From contig NZ_JADCNK010000003.1 in NCBI RefSeq assembly GCF_014947265.1, positions 372,001-436,000 of the forward strand: DNA of 64,000 bases, read 5' to 3'. Below, piece by piece: positions 15,932-25,847 of the stretch. The translations under genes were made by a program, and so were the position numbers. The notes under the pieces are model-generated. The model was given only the letters and a program-made list of their open reading frames with translations, did not search any database and was not told where the DNA came from. Source of the stretch: Pedobacter sp014947265. GTDB taxonomy: Bacteria; Bacteroidota; Bacteroidia; Sphingobacteriales; Sphingobacteriaceae. Each line of letters starts with the position of its first letter. Position 1 is the first letter of the stretch.

Positions 15932-17484
15932 TGGAAAATACACGAAAATTTATAGCCACGGTAGCATTGTCGATATTGACAATTACCGGCTTTGCACAAA
16001 AACAGCCTATCCCGGGAACAGGAAAATTGAAGAAATACGTTGAATATTTTAATTCGATAGACACGGAAGCGGTAAAGAATTATATTCCAAATAGCGAGGC
16101 TTTTAAATGGCTTGCCGATCAGGCTCCTTTATTCGAATGTCCGGATTCGGTATTGGAACAAAATTATTACTACCGCTGGTGGACTTACCGTAAACACCTG
16201 GTTAAAACACCCGAAGGTTTCATTTTTACCGAGTTTATTGAACCAGTTAAACATGCAGGCAAATACAATTCCATCAGTTGTGCATTAGGTCACCACATTT
16301 ACGAAGGCAGGTGGCTAAAAGACAACAGTTACCTGAAAGATTATATCAAATTTTGGCTTTACCATGCCGATGTGGGGCAAACCAAGCAGCGTTTTCATCA
16401 ATTTAGCAGTTGGGTGGATGATGCAGTGTATCAAAACTATTTGGTGAAACCGGATCAGGGATTTTTGAAAGAAATTTTGACTGAACTGGATAAAGATTAC
16501 GAAAAATGGGAATCGCAACGACAGCTTAAAAATGGGTTGTTCTGGCAGCATGATGTGAAGGATGGCATGGAAGAATCAATCAGCGGATCACGCAAAGACC
16601 AGAACCAGCGACCAACAATAAACAGTTACATGTATGGCAACGCCATGGCTTTAGATAAAATTGCCACACTTTTAGGTGACGGTGCGCTCGCCAGTAAGTA
16701 TAAAAACAAAGCAATTGCGCTTAAAAAACTGGTTCAGGATAGTTTGTGGAATGCTTCTGCTTCATTTTTCGAAACCAGAAAAGCCAAAGGCGGTTCAGCT
16801 GATGTACGGGAAGCCATCGGTTTTACGCCCTGGGATTTTAATTTACCCGACGATAAGGCCAATTATGCAAAAGCCTGGGACCAGTTATTGGATACAGCCG
16901 GATTTAAAGCACCCTGGGGCTTAACCACGGCAGAAAGAAGAAATCCAACATTCAGAAAAAGGGGTACAGGGCACAGTTGCGAATGGGATGGAGCACTTTG
17001 GCCTTTCGCCAGCTCGCAGACATTAAAAGGATTGGCAAATCTGCTCACGAATTATAAAAAACATGGTAAAATGAATGCAAAGATCTTTTACCAGGAACTG
17101 CACCAGTATGCTGCTTCTCATATCAAAAACGGAAAACCTTACATAGGCGAGTATCAGGATGAAAAAAACGGGGAATGGTTAAAAGGAGATAATCCTCGAA
17201 GTAGTTTCTATAACCACTCTACCTTTAATGATTTGATTATCAATGATCTGATTGGTATAAAGCCACGTCAGGATAATGTACTCGAAATTTCTCCATTAAT
17301 TCCTAAAAATCAATGGGATTGGTTTATACTGGATAATGTCTCCTATCATGGAAAATTAGTGACGATTTTATGGGACAAAACAGGCACAAAATATAAAAAG
17401 GGCAAGGGCTTATTGTTATTTGTTGATGGCAAAGAAGTTTATAAAGGCAAGGATTTGAAGCCTTTAAAGGTTAGGATGGATTAA
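15931..17484 (+). CDS. MGH1-like (alpha/alpha)6-barrel glycosidase
   Basis: 517 residues with a signal peptide ending near GFAQ (about 22). The helical toroid motifs of GH63/GH37-like "MGH1-like" glycosidases are visible: YYYRWWTYRKHL, GLFWQHDVKDGMEESISG, RPTINSYMYGNAMALDKIA, RGTGHSCEWDGALWPFASSQT and SSFYNHSTFNDLIINDLIG. The Asp in HDVKDGME and the Glu in SCEWDGA are plausible catalytic acids. C-terminal beta strands follow. A periplasmic exo-glycosidase in the pectin locus is likely; the sugar removed is not known. Translational coupling to the preceding gene is suggested by the one-base overlap. Confidence 0.75.
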   Translation: MENTRKFIATVALSILTITGFAQKQPIPGTGKLKKYVEYFNSIDTEAVKNYIPNSEAFKWLADQAPLFECPDSVLEQNYYYRWWTYRKHLVKTPEGFIFTEFIEPVKHAGKYNSISCALGHHIYEGRWLKDNSYLKDYIKFWLYHADVGQTKQRFHQFSSWVDDAVYQNYLVKPDQGFLKEILTELDKDYEKWESQRQLKNGLFWQHDVKDGMEESISGSRKDQNQRPTINSYMYGNAMALDKIATLLGDGALASKYKNKAIALKKLVQDSLWNASASFFETRKAKGGSADVREAIGFTPWDFNLPDDKANYAKAWDQLLDTAGFKAPWGLTTAERRNPTFRKRGTGHSCEWDGALWPFASSQTLKGLANLLTNYKKHGKMNAKIFYQELHQYAASHIKNGKPYIGEYQDEKNGEWLKGDNPRSSFYNHSTFNDLIINDLIGIKPRQDNVLEISPLIPKNQWDWFILDNVSYHGKLVTILWDKTGTKYKKGKGLLLFVDGKEVYKGKDLKPLKVRMD

Positions 17485-17566
17485 ATCAACTATCCCGGTC
17501 TGTGTCCACAAAGACAGAAATTGTTTATTGGTTCGTGGGGACACGCACCAAGGCATTATAAAAAAT

Positions 17567-17679
17567 CGTCATTGCGAACGGAAGCATTGGAATGTGCGGG
17601 GGAGTGAAGCAATCTTTGAAGCTTGGAAAAACTAGAAAGATTGCTTCGTCCCGATGAAAAATCGGAACTCGCAATGACG
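17567..17679. repeat. CGTCATTGCGA-family hairpin repeat
   Basis: The ends CGTCATTGCGA and TCGCAATGACG are inverted, with a second inner pair built on AAGCAATCTTT and AGATTGCTTCG. A different repeat type lies just before it, at about 17503-17555 (GGTTCGTGGGGACACG). The pair occupies the gap before the GH28 gene and adds a spurious in-frame extension to it. Confidence 0.75.
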
Positions 17680-17700
17680 AGGCATTTAAATAAAAAAACA

Positions 17701-19278
17701 ATGAAATATATTTTCAAAACCTTACTTTTTGTACTTGCAATAAGCACTTCCTTAACCGTTAAAGCCCAGTCTTACTATAACGTAATTAAATACGGTGCAA
17801 AAAACGACAGTAGTAAACTGGCCACAATTGCCATTAGAAATGCAATAGAAGCCGCATCAAAAGCAGGGGGCGGTTCAGTTTATTTTCCTGCCGGAAAATA
17901 CTTAACCGGAGCAATTCACTTAAAAAGCAATATTACTATATTGATTGATGCCGGTGCCGAATTGCATTTTAGCGATAATTTTGATGATTATTTACCGATG
18001 GTGAAAAGCCGCTACGAGGGCGTCGACGTAACCAGTTTTTCGCCTTTGTTTTACGCCTATAAGGCAGAAAATATTTCAATCATTGGTCGTGGAATTATCG
18101 ATGGACATGGTAAAAAGTGGTGGGGTTTTGTAGAAGGTTATAAAGAAGGTCAACCGCGATCGAAATGGCAGACTACTTTTGATGGTTTAAATAAGGATAT
18201 TATTCTTCCTGACGACCCTAAACAGATGAAGAGAGGGTTTCTCCGTCCGCCTTTTATACAGCCTATGTTTTGCAAAAACGTATTGATTGATGGCATTACG
18301 ATTCGCAATTCTCCTTTCTGGACCATAAATCCTGAGTTTTGCGAAAATGTTAAGGTTCATGCGGTTACTATTAACAATCCCCATTCGCCGAATACAGATG
18401 GGATCAATCCTGAATCTTGTAAAAATGTGCACATTTCAGATTGCCACATCAGTGTGGGCGACGATTGCATCACCATCAAATCGGGCAAGGATGCACCCGG
18501 GCGAAAAATGGCCGTTCCGGCAGAAAATTACGTGATTACAAATTGTACGATGTTATCAGGTCATGGCGGAGTGGTTATTGGCAGTGAGATGTCGGGCGAT
18601 GTGCGCAAAATAGCCATCTCGAATTGTGTCTTCGATGGAACGGATAGGGGAATTCGCATCAAAACTGCCCGTGGAAGAGGTGGTGTGGTTGAAGAGATTA
18701 GGGTGAGCAATATTATCATGAAAAATATTAAAGATCAGGCTATCGTATTGGATATGCAATATGCGAAAACCAGTCCTGAACCTGTATCAGAGCGTACGCC
18801 TAAATTCCGGAATATTCATTTCAGCAATATCACCGGTCAGGTTAACCAGGCCGGCTATTTAAATGGTTTAGAAGAAATGCCCATCAGCAATATTACTTTT
18901 AACGACATCAATATGGAAGCTAAGACCGGTTTTTACATTCAAAATTCCAGTAATATCGAGTTTCATAATGTAATGGTAAATACGGAGTTAGGCCCTTCAT
19001 TAAAAGCATTAAAAGTGAATAATCTAATTATTGATGGCTTTAAAAGTAATAAACCGTTAGCAAATTCAGCAGTAACTGATCTTTCAAATGTATCTGACCT
19101 GTTTCTGTACAACGCTTTTCCTGTAAAAGAAACGGTTACTTATTTGAAATTAAGTGGGGCAGAAACCCAAAACATATACCTTGGAAATAATAATTTCAGA
19201 AGGGTTAAGCAAGCCATTAAAAAGGAAAAAGAAGTAACAACAAACATCGAAATTATTTCGGGCGATAACGGACAGTAA
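17701..19278 (+). CDS. GH28 polygalacturonase-family enzyme
   Basis: 525 residues from the ATG at 17701, chosen because it begins a proper signal peptide (MKYIFKTLLFVLAISTSL...AQ). The longer frame starting at TTG 17623 is repeat sequence. A right-handed beta-helix carries all GH28 motifs: NTD 231-233, the catalytic pair Asp254/Asp255 in GDDC, His288 in GHGG, and RIK 319-321. GH28 cuts alpha-galacturonosyl bonds by inversion, or rhamnogalacturonan in some members. The length (about 525) and exo-type loops such as RGFLRPPF suggest an exo-acting or rhamnogalacturonan-type enzyme. GH95 follows after one base. Confidence 0.92.
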   Translation: MKYIFKTLLFVLAISTSLTVKAQSYYNVIKYGAKNDSSKLATIAIRNAIEAASKAGGGSVYFPAGKYLTGAIHLKSNITILIDAGAELHFSDNFDDYLPMVKSRYEGVDVTSFSPLFYAYKAENISIIGRGIIDGHGKKWWGFVEGYKEGQPRSKWQTTFDGLNKDIILPDDPKQMKRGFLRPPFIQPMFCKNVLIDGITIRNSPFWTINPEFCENVKVHAVTINNPHSPNTDGINPESCKNVHISDCHISVGDDCITIKSGKDAPGRKMAVPAENYVITNCTMLSGHGGVVIGSEMSGDVRKIAISNCVFDGTDRGIRIKTARGRGGVVEEIRVSNIIMKNIKDQAIVLDMQYAKTSPEPVSERTPKFRNIHFSNITGQVNQAGYLNGLEEMPISNITFNDINMEAKTGFYIQNSSNIEFHNVMVNTELGPSLKALKVNNLIIDGFKSNKPLANSAVTDLSNVSDLFLYNAFPVKETVTYLKLSGAETQNIYLGNNNFRRVKQAIKKEKEVTTNIEIISGDNGQ

Positions 19279-19279
19279 C

Positions 19280-22096
19280 ATGAGGTTTAAACTTTTATTA
19301 GGTATTTTATCTTTTATATTAGTCGCACGTAGCGGCAGTTTTGCGCAACAAAACAACCATACGTTGTGGTACACCAAACCCGCAGAAAAGTGGACAGATG
19401 CTTTACCGATTGGTAACGGTCGCATTGGTGCCATGATTTTTGGAGGTACAATGGTTGATCATATCCAGTTTAACGAAGAAACTTTGTGGACAGGAAAACC
19501 AAGGGATTATAACCGCAAAGGTGCCTTTAAATATTTAAAGGACATTAGACAATTGCTTTTTGAGGGCAAACAAAAAGAAGCCGAAACCCTTGCTCAGGCA
19601 GAATTTATGGGACTACAAAGTGAACCAGGCGACAGGAATGCCTGGGTAAACCAAATGAAAAACGGGAAGGGCATTCAGGGCAACCCTGCGTTAGCCGATT
19701 TTGATGATAAACTTTGGAAAAGCATTAAACTACCTGCTTTTAATGGCTGGGAGACTGTGGGTTTAGCCAATTTAGACGGTGCAGTATGGTTTAGAACAAG
19801 TTTTGATGTTCCCACAAATTGGATAGGAAAAGATCTGGTAATTGATCTTAACCGCATTCGCGATCAGGATTTTACCTATATCAATGGTCAACTGGTTGGC
19901 AATACCGATAATACTGAGCCCAGAAAATACACCATTCCGGCAAAGCTGATCAAAAAAGGAAAAAATTCAATTGCCATCCAGGTACTCAACTATTTCGATA
20001 AAGGCGGTTTATTAGGTTATAAGGATACTTCAAAAAAAATAGGCATTTATCCTGTGGGCAGCAGTGTTGAGCAGGGCATTTCATTGGTTAAAGCGTGGAA
20101 ATATAAAATCCAGGATGAAGATCCACCGGCCGTTCCCCAATATCAGGAAAGTTACCAACCGTTTGGCGACCTTAACTTATACTTTAAACTCAATAAATCG
20201 CTGGTGAGCAATTATAAACGTTCGCTCGATATCACCACTGCTATTGCTAAAACTACCTTTACCAGCAATGGAATAAATTATCAGCGCGAATATTTTGCCA
20301 GCCAGCCTAATCAGGCTGTTATTATTCATTTAACTGCCGATAAACCTAAAGCGATCAGTTTTGATGCTGAATTATCGAGCGTTCACCGCAAGTCGGCTGT
20401 TAAAAAATTGGATAACCAGACGCTGGCTTTGACTGTGGCGGTTAAAAATGGTCTATTAAAAGGAGAAAGCAGGTTAACAGCCATTATTAAAAAAGGCAAT
20501 TTAAAAATCGCGAACGGAAAAATCAGTATCAATCAGGCTGATGAAGTAACACTTTATTTAACTGCGGGTACCAATTTTATTAGTGCGCAGGATGTTTCCG
20601 GAAACCCTTCGACGGCCAATGTTAATGCGCTTAACAGTTTAAAAGGTAAAGCGTACACTGAAATTAAACAGAAACACATTAAAGAATATCAAACCTATTA
20701 TAACAACTTTAGTGTTGATTTTGGCCGTTCGGAGAATGAAAACCTGCCGACGGATGAAAGATTGGAAGAATTTGCGAGCGCTAATGATCCTGCATTTGCA
20801 GCGCTTTATATGCAATACGGCCGGTATTTATTGATTTCGAGTTCCAGGCCAGGAACACAGCCTGCTAATCTTCAAGGGATTTGGAACGACCTGTTCACAC
20901 CACCTTGGGGAAGTAAGTATACCACGAATGTTAACCTCGAAATGAACTATTGGCCCACCGAAATCCTCAATTTATCAGCCTTAAACGAACCACTTTTTAG
21001 TAAAATTAAAGGACTATCAAAAACTGGTGCTGAAACGGCAAAAGCATATTATAATGCCCGTGGCTGGGTGTTACACCACAATACTGATTTATGGAACGGT
21101 ACAGCCCCGATTAACGCTTCCGATCATGGTATCTGGGTTAGTGGTGGTGCTTGGCTAAGTCAGCATTTGTGGGAACATTATCAATTTAGTAAAGACTGTA
21201 AATTCCTGGAGACAGAGGCCTATCCCTTAATGAAACAGGCCGCTCTATTTTTTGAGGATTTTTTAGTGAAAGACTCAAAAACAGGCTGGTTGATCAGTAC
21301 ACCATCTAATTCGCCGGAAAATGGTGGTTTAGTGGCTGGTCCGACGATGGATCATCAGATTATTCGATCTCTTTTTAAAAATTGTATCGCTGCTAGCGAG
21401 GTGTTAAATGTTGATGAAGATTTCAGGAAATCCCTGACAGAGAAAGTTAAACAAATTGCTCCAAATCAGATTGGCAAATATGGACAACTACAAGAGTGGT
21501 TGGAAGATAAAGATGATACCACCAATAAACACCGTCACGTTTCTCATTTATGGGGTGTTTATCCCGGAAATGATATTACATGGGACAGTAACGAAAAAAT
21601 AATGCAGGCTGCAAAACAGTCTTTATTGTATCGCGGTGATGATGCCACAGGCTGGAGTTTAGCCTGGAAAATAAATTTCTGGGCACGGTTTAGGGATGGC
21701 GACCATGCGATGAAACTGATCAAAATGTTAATGAAACCAGCCCATAATGGTGCAGGTTCTTATTTAAACCTTTTCGATGCACATCCTCCTTTCCAGATTG
21801 ATGGAAATTTTGGTGGTGCAGCAGGAATTGCTGAAATGATTCTGCAAAGCCATCAGGGTTATCTTGATATTTTACCAGCTTTGCCAACAGCTATTCCAAA
21901 TGGAGAAATTAAGGGTTTACAGGCGCGAGGCGGATTTGAACTGGATTTGACATGGAAAAACGGCTTACTGACCTCGCTTACCATAAAATCTAAAACAGGT
22001 GAAAACTGTAAAGTTCATTATAAAAACAACAATATAAGTTTTGAAACCAAAATGGGTGAAACTTATAAACTGAATGGAGATTTGAAAGAGCGATGA
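19280..22096 (+). CDS. GH95 alpha-L-fucosidase / alpha-L-galactosidase with inserted jelly-roll domain
   Basis: 938 residues with a signal peptide (1-22). GH95 signatures are TLWYTKPAEKWTDALPIGNGR, FNEETLWTGKPRDYN, SSRPGTQPANLQGIWND, TNVNLEMNYWPTE, WLSQHLWEHYQFSKD and FQIDGNFGGAAGIAEM. The conserved Asn/Asp/Glu positions of the inverting mechanism lie in these. Residues about 135-285 are an insertion with the WFRTSFDVP...GK...INGQLVGNT pattern of GH2-like sugar-binding jelly rolls, as found inside SASA esterases. It cleaves terminal alpha-L-fucose or alpha-L-galactose; the pectin setting makes either possible. The start is one base after the GH28 stop, and the stop overlaps the GH2 start. Confidence 0.92.
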   Translation: MRFKLLLGILSFILVARSGSFAQQNNHTLWYTKPAEKWTDALPIGNGRIGAMIFGGTMVDHIQFNEETLWTGKPRDYNRKGAFKYLKDIRQLLFEGKQKEAETLAQAEFMGLQSEPGDRNAWVNQMKNGKGIQGNPALADFDDKLWKSIKLPAFNGWETVGLANLDGAVWFRTSFDVPTNWIGKDLVIDLNRIRDQDFTYINGQLVGNTDNTEPRKYTIPAKLIKKGKNSIAIQVLNYFDKGGLLGYKDTSKKIGIYPVGSSVEQGISLVKAWKYKIQDEDPPAVPQYQESYQPFGDLNLYFKLNKSLVSNYKRSLDITTAIAKTTFTSNGINYQREYFASQPNQAVIIHLTADKPKAISFDAELSSVHRKSAVKKLDNQTLALTVAVKNGLLKGESRLTAIIKKGNLKIANGKISINQADEVTLYLTAGTNFISAQDVSGNPSTANVNALNSLKGKAYTEIKQKHIKEYQTYYNNFSVDFGRSENENLPTDERLEEFASANDPAFAALYMQYGRYLLISSSRPGTQPANLQGIWNDLFTPPWGSKYTTNVNLEMNYWPTEILNLSALNEPLFSKIKGLSKTGAETAKAYYNARGWVLHHNTDLWNGTAPINASDHGIWVSGGAWLSQHLWEHYQFSKDCKFLETEAYPLMKQAALFFEDFLVKDSKTGWLISTPSNSPENGGLVAGPTMDHQIIRSLFKNCIAASEVLNVDEDFRKSLTEKVKQIAPNQIGKYGQLQEWLEDKDDTTNKHRHVSHLWGVYPGNDITWDSNEKIMQAAKQSLLYRGDDATGWSLAWKINFWARFRDGDHAMKLIKMLMKPAHNGAGSYLNLFDAHPPFQIDGNFGGAAGIAEMILQSHQGYLDILPALPTAIPNGEIKGLQARGGFELDLTWKNGLLTSLTIKSKTGENCKVHYKNNNISFETKMGETYKLNGDLKER

Positions 22097-25000
22097 ATCA
22101 ACTTACGAAATCTAAAAGGTCTGAGCGGAAGAAGATTTCGTCAGTCTTAGCATGTAGTCCAGTAAATACTTCCGAAGTTTGCCACCTTACCACCTTACAA
22201 AACTTCGGAAGAAACCTTTTGCGGCGCATTGGTTCGTGTCTCCACAAACCTATAACCTACTCAAATTTTACACGGACACTTTTACTATCTTTTTGCACTA
22301 TTTTCTTAATGGGAATCAATTTCGTTCATGCCCAAAGTTCAACCAGAAAAGATATCTCCTTAAATGCCAATTGGCTTACCATAGCCGATGAGAAAAACAA
22401 AAATGCTTACGATGGCTTTCAGTCGGCCAGATACAACACCTTAAACTGGAAAAATGTTAATGTTCCACATAACTGGGATCAATATGAAGGTTACCAACGC
22501 AAACTTCATGGCAATAAACATGGTTATGCCTGGTACCGAAAAATATTCAAAACCAATGAAGTTAAACCCGAAAAAAGGTTCTTCTTATATTTTGAGGGGG
22601 TAGGTTCTTATGCAACTGTCTGGTTAAATGGTAAAAAAGTAGGCTATCATGCGGGTGGCAGAACCACTTTTACATTAGATGTTACTGCTTCAATTAGGTT
22701 GAACAGTCAGGAAAATATTTTGGCCGTTCGTGCCGATCATCCTGCAAATATTCAGGATTTACCCTGGGTTGATGGCGGTTGCTCAACCGAACGCGGTTTT
22801 TCGGAAGGCTCGCAACCCATGGGGATTTTCCGTCCGGTGCATTTAATTGTGACCAATGATATCCGTGTTGAACCATTTGGTATCCACATCTGGAACGACA
22901 ATAAAATTTCAGAAAAAGCCGCAGTATTAAACCTGAGTACAAGCATTAAAAACTATGCTTTAAAGCCAAAAAATGTATCGGTAATTAACCGGCTACTTGA
23001 TTCAGACGGAAAACAGGTTAAGGAAATTAAAAAAATACTTGTTGTTCCCGCAGGGAAAGAAATCCAGATCAATCAGCAAACCGACAAAATCATCAATCCA
23101 AAACTTTGGTCTTTGGAAAGTCCATATCTCTATACGCTGCAAACCACCATCATTGAAAATGGAAAAATTGTAGATGAACTGAAAACACCTTATGGCATCC
23201 GTTGGATCAGCTGGCCTACAGGCGATCACGCCAATCAAAAGCAATTTTTATTAAACGGAAAGCCTGTTTTTATCAATGGTATTGCAGAATATGAGCATTT
23301 AATCGGCCAGAGCCATGCTTTTAGTAAGGAACAGATCAGGTCGAGGGTGATGCAGATTAAAGCAGCAGGTTTTAATGCCTTCCGCGATGCACACCAGCCA
23401 CACAATTTATTGTATTCTGACTATTGGGACAAAGAAGGGATTTTATGCTGGACGCAAATGGCGGCGCACATCTGGTACGATACGCCCGAATTCAGGAAGA
23501 ATTTTAAAGCCCTTTTAACGGACTGGGTAAAAGAAAGAAGGAACAGTCCTGCGGTAGTGTTATGGGGATTGGAAAATGAAAGTACGCTGCCCGAAGATTT
23601 CGCAAGAGAATGTACCGAATTGATTCGGAAACTGGATCCAACCGCTTCTTCACAAAGAAAAGTAACGACCTGTAATGGCGGTAAAGGAACCGATTGGGAT
23701 GTACCCCAAAACTGGACAGGTACCTATGGAGGTAATCCGTTAACCTATGGTGAAGACCTACAAAGACAGGTTTTAGTGGGAGAATATGGCGCCTGGAGAA
23801 CCGTTGATCTTCATACAACTGATGCCAATGGAAAAGGGTACACGGAAAATAAAATGACAGATTTAATGGAAACCAAGGTGCGCCTGGCCGAATCGGTAAA
23901 AGATAAAACAGCGGGTCATTTTTTCTGGTTGTATAGCTCACACGATAATCCTGGCCGGGTTCAGGGTGGGGAAGGTCTGCGCGATTTAGATCGCATTGGT
24001 CCGGTAAACTACAAGGGCATGTTTACTCCCTGGGAAGAGCCTACAGATGTTTTTTACATGTTCAGGTCTAATTATGCGCCTAAACAAACCGCACCTATGG
24101 TTTACATTGTTTCGCACACCTGGCCAAACCGTTGGGTAAAACCTGGCATCAAAGATAGTGTAGTGGTGTATTCTAATTGTGATGAAGTAGAACTTTTTAA
24201 TGATGTAAACGGACAGTCATTAGGCAAGAAAAAACGTGGGGCAATTGGTACGCATTTCCAATGGGATAGGCCGAATATTCAGTATAACGTTTTGTATGCT
24301 ATAGGGTATGTTGACGGGAAACCTGTAGCTAAAGATCAGATCATTTTACAGAACTTGCCACAAAGCACTAATTTCAATCTGTTGGTTACCGATAAGAAAA
24401 TAATCAGTCCTGAAAATGGTTATCACTATGTTTATCGTTTAAACTGTGGAGGAGGCGATTATACCGATGTGAACGGCAATCAATGGTTCGCCGATCGGAA
24501 TTTAACTTCTGCTGATCGTTTTGGTTCTACCTCATGGACGGCTAATTTTCCGGGTATACCCGATTTTTTCGCCAGTCAACGCCGTACTTTTCAACCGATT
24601 AATGGCACTAAAGATTGGAAGCTTTTTCAAAGTTTCAGATATGGCAGAGAACAGTTAAAATATCACTTTCCATTGCCCGATGGAGAATATTTGGTTGAAC
24701 TTTATTTTATTGAACCCTGGCTGGGAATTGGTGGTGGTTTTGATGCCAAAGCCATGCGTTTATTTGATGTGGCATTTAACGGTAAAACAGTTGTTAAAGA
24801 TTTAGATATCTGGAAAGAAGCCGGCAGCAATACATTATTGAAGAAAACAATCAAAACTTCAATTAAAGGTGGCTTTTTGGATATTAATTTCCCTGAGGTG
24901 AAAGTGGGGCAGGCGGTGATTTCGAGTATTGCCATAGCCAGTTTAAACCAAAATATTAAACCTGCACCAGAAAGTAATTCGCTTTTAACGAAAATAAAAA

Positions 25001-25749
25001 ATGCCGAATTAAACAGCTGGCTGGATATTGGAGACGAGCAATTTAAAGGAGAAAAATCAGCATTTACCGATTTGCCTTCAAATTTATACGGTGCAGAATG
25101 GCTTAAGGCCACCCGTGGACAGGAAAGCATCGGATTTACCGCTACTGATAGTGTTGATGCCTTTATTGCACTGAATAAAAACAGCAGCGTTCCGCAGGGA
25201 TTTGAAAATACCAAAACCACTTTAAGCAACAGTAATGATGAAATGTTTGATCTTTACCGCAAAAGACTTATCCCCAACGAAAGAATCATTTTTGATAGTA
25301 GGGTGGCCAGCGTTTTTGTGTCGCCCATTACCCATTTACAACCTGCTTACGATTTAAAAACAAGCACGAGCTACAAAGCTACCGACGGCATTTTAGAGGG
25401 AAAAGATATTACAAAAGCAGTATTGATGAACAAACAGCGTGTAATTTTTAATGCTGCCAACCAGGGGAGTGTCACCTGGAATATTTCAGTTGGCGTTGCC
25501 GATACCTATTCCTTAACCATTAAATACCATAACCCTTCCAATCAGCCATTGAAAGCTAAACTGGAGTTTTTATCGGCAGATGGAACCTTAATGAAAACAG
25601 AAATGGCAGAATTTTCGCCTACCAAAGAGGGGAAATGGAATTACCTGAACACCAATACCGGAAGCATGATTAATGCCGGAAGTTACCAAGTGCGCTTAAC
25701 CGCCACAGAAACCAAAGGACTGGCAGTTGATGTTTTAGATGTTCAATAA
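22093..25749 (+). CDS. GH2 glycosidase with C-terminal malectin-like domain; repeat-derived N-terminus
   Basis: The open frame gives 1218 residues. GH2 sugar-binding, immunoglobulin-like and TIM-barrel parts span about 90-700. The acid/base is Glu496 in WGLENES and the nucleophile is Glu564 in VGEYGAW (numbering from 22093). A malectin-like domain (about 775-955, LNCGGGDYTD...FFASQRRTF) and a last beta-sandwich (about 1120-1218) follow. The first 42 or so residues are encoded by hairpin repeat (ACTTCCGAAGT...AACTTCGGAAG). The real start may be TTG 22219, giving a normal signal peptide ending in FVHAQ. A beta-galactosidase or beta-glucuronidase role is likely. The 22093 ATG overlaps the GH95 stop. 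Confidence 0.88.
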   Translation: MNQLTKSKRSERKKISSVLACSPVNTSEVCHLTTLQNFGRNLLRRIGSCLHKPITYSNFTRTLLLSFCTIFLMGINFVHAQSSTRKDISLNANWLTIADEKNKNAYDGFQSARYNTLNWKNVNVPHNWDQYEGYQRKLHGNKHGYAWYRKIFKTNEVKPEKRFFLYFEGVGSYATVWLNGKKVGYHAGGRTTFTLDVTASIRLNSQENILAVRADHPANIQDLPWVDGGCSTERGFSEGSQPMGIFRPVHLIVTNDIRVEPFGIHIWNDNKISEKAAVLNLSTSIKNYALKPKNVSVINRLLDSDGKQVKEIKKILVVPAGKEIQINQQTDKIINPKLWSLESPYLYTLQTTIIENGKIVDELKTPYGIRWISWPTGDHANQKQFLLNGKPVFINGIAEYEHLIGQSHAFSKEQIRSRVMQIKAAGFNAFRDAHQPHNLLYSDYWDKEGILCWTQMAAHIWYDTPEFRKNFKALLTDWVKERRNSPAVVLWGLENESTLPEDFARECTELIRKLDPTASSQRKVTTCNGGKGTDWDVPQNWTGTYGGNPLTYGEDLQRQVLVGEYGAWRTVDLHTTDANGKGYTENKMTDLMETKVRLAESVKDKTAGHFFWLYSSHDNPGRVQGGEGLRDLDRIGPVNYKGMFTPWEEPTDVFYMFRSNYAPKQTAPMVYIVSHTWPNRWVKPGIKDSVVVYSNCDEVELFNDVNGQSLGKKKRGAIGTHFQWDRPNIQYNVLYAIGYVDGKPVAKDQIILQNLPQSTNFNLLVTDKKIISPENGYHYVYRLNCGGGDYTDVNGNQWFADRNLTSADRFGSTSWTANFPGIPDFFASQRRTFQPINGTKDWKLFQSFRYGREQLKYHFPLPDGEYLVELYFIEPWLGIGGGFDAKAMRLFDVAFNGKTVVKDLDIWKEAGSNTLLKKTIKTSIKGGFLDINFPEVKVGQAVISSIAIASLNQNIKPAPESNSLLTKIKNAELNSWLDIGDEQFKGEKSAFTDLPSNLYGAEWLKATRGQESIGFTATDSVDAFIALNKNSSVPQGFENTKTTLSNSNDEMFDLYRKRLIPNERIIFDSRVASVFVSPITHLQPAYDLKTSTSYKATDGILEGKDITKAVLMNKQRVIFNAANQGSVTWNISVGVADTYSLTIKYHNPSNQPLKAKLEFLSADGTLMKTEMAEFSPTKEGKWNYLNTNTGSMINAGSYQVRLTATETKGLAVDVLDVQ
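22165..22255. repeat. Hairpin repeat inside the 5' end of the GH2 gene
   Basis: TACTTCCGAAGTTT and AAACTTCGGAAG form an inverted pair, followed by GGTTCGTGTCTCCACAAACC, which resembles the repeat near 17530 and 57610. The sequence lies in the open frame of the GH2 gene ahead of its signal peptide. Confidence 0.65.
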
Positions 25750-25754
25750 GATAA

Positions 25755-25826
25755 GATGGTATAATATGTGGCCAAAATCTTATATTAATGATGATATTTA
25801 GCGATGCATATTTGTTTTAACCAAAT
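25755..25826 (+). promoter_or_regulatory. Candidate operator region upstream of the symporter gene
   Basis: GATGGTATAATATGTGGCC followed by AAAATC (25755-25779) matches 36157-36181 upstream of the PL1 gene at all but a few positions. TTTTAACCAAAT follows at 25815-25826. The pairing of both elements in two promoters suggests a shared regulator. Confidence 0.55.
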
Positions 25827-25847
25827 TAATAAACGAGCCAAGAAGTA

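Noticed and set aside
17623..17700. N-terminal extension of the GH28 gene
   Set aside because: It is repeat sequence, and the ATG at 17701 starts a normal signal peptide.
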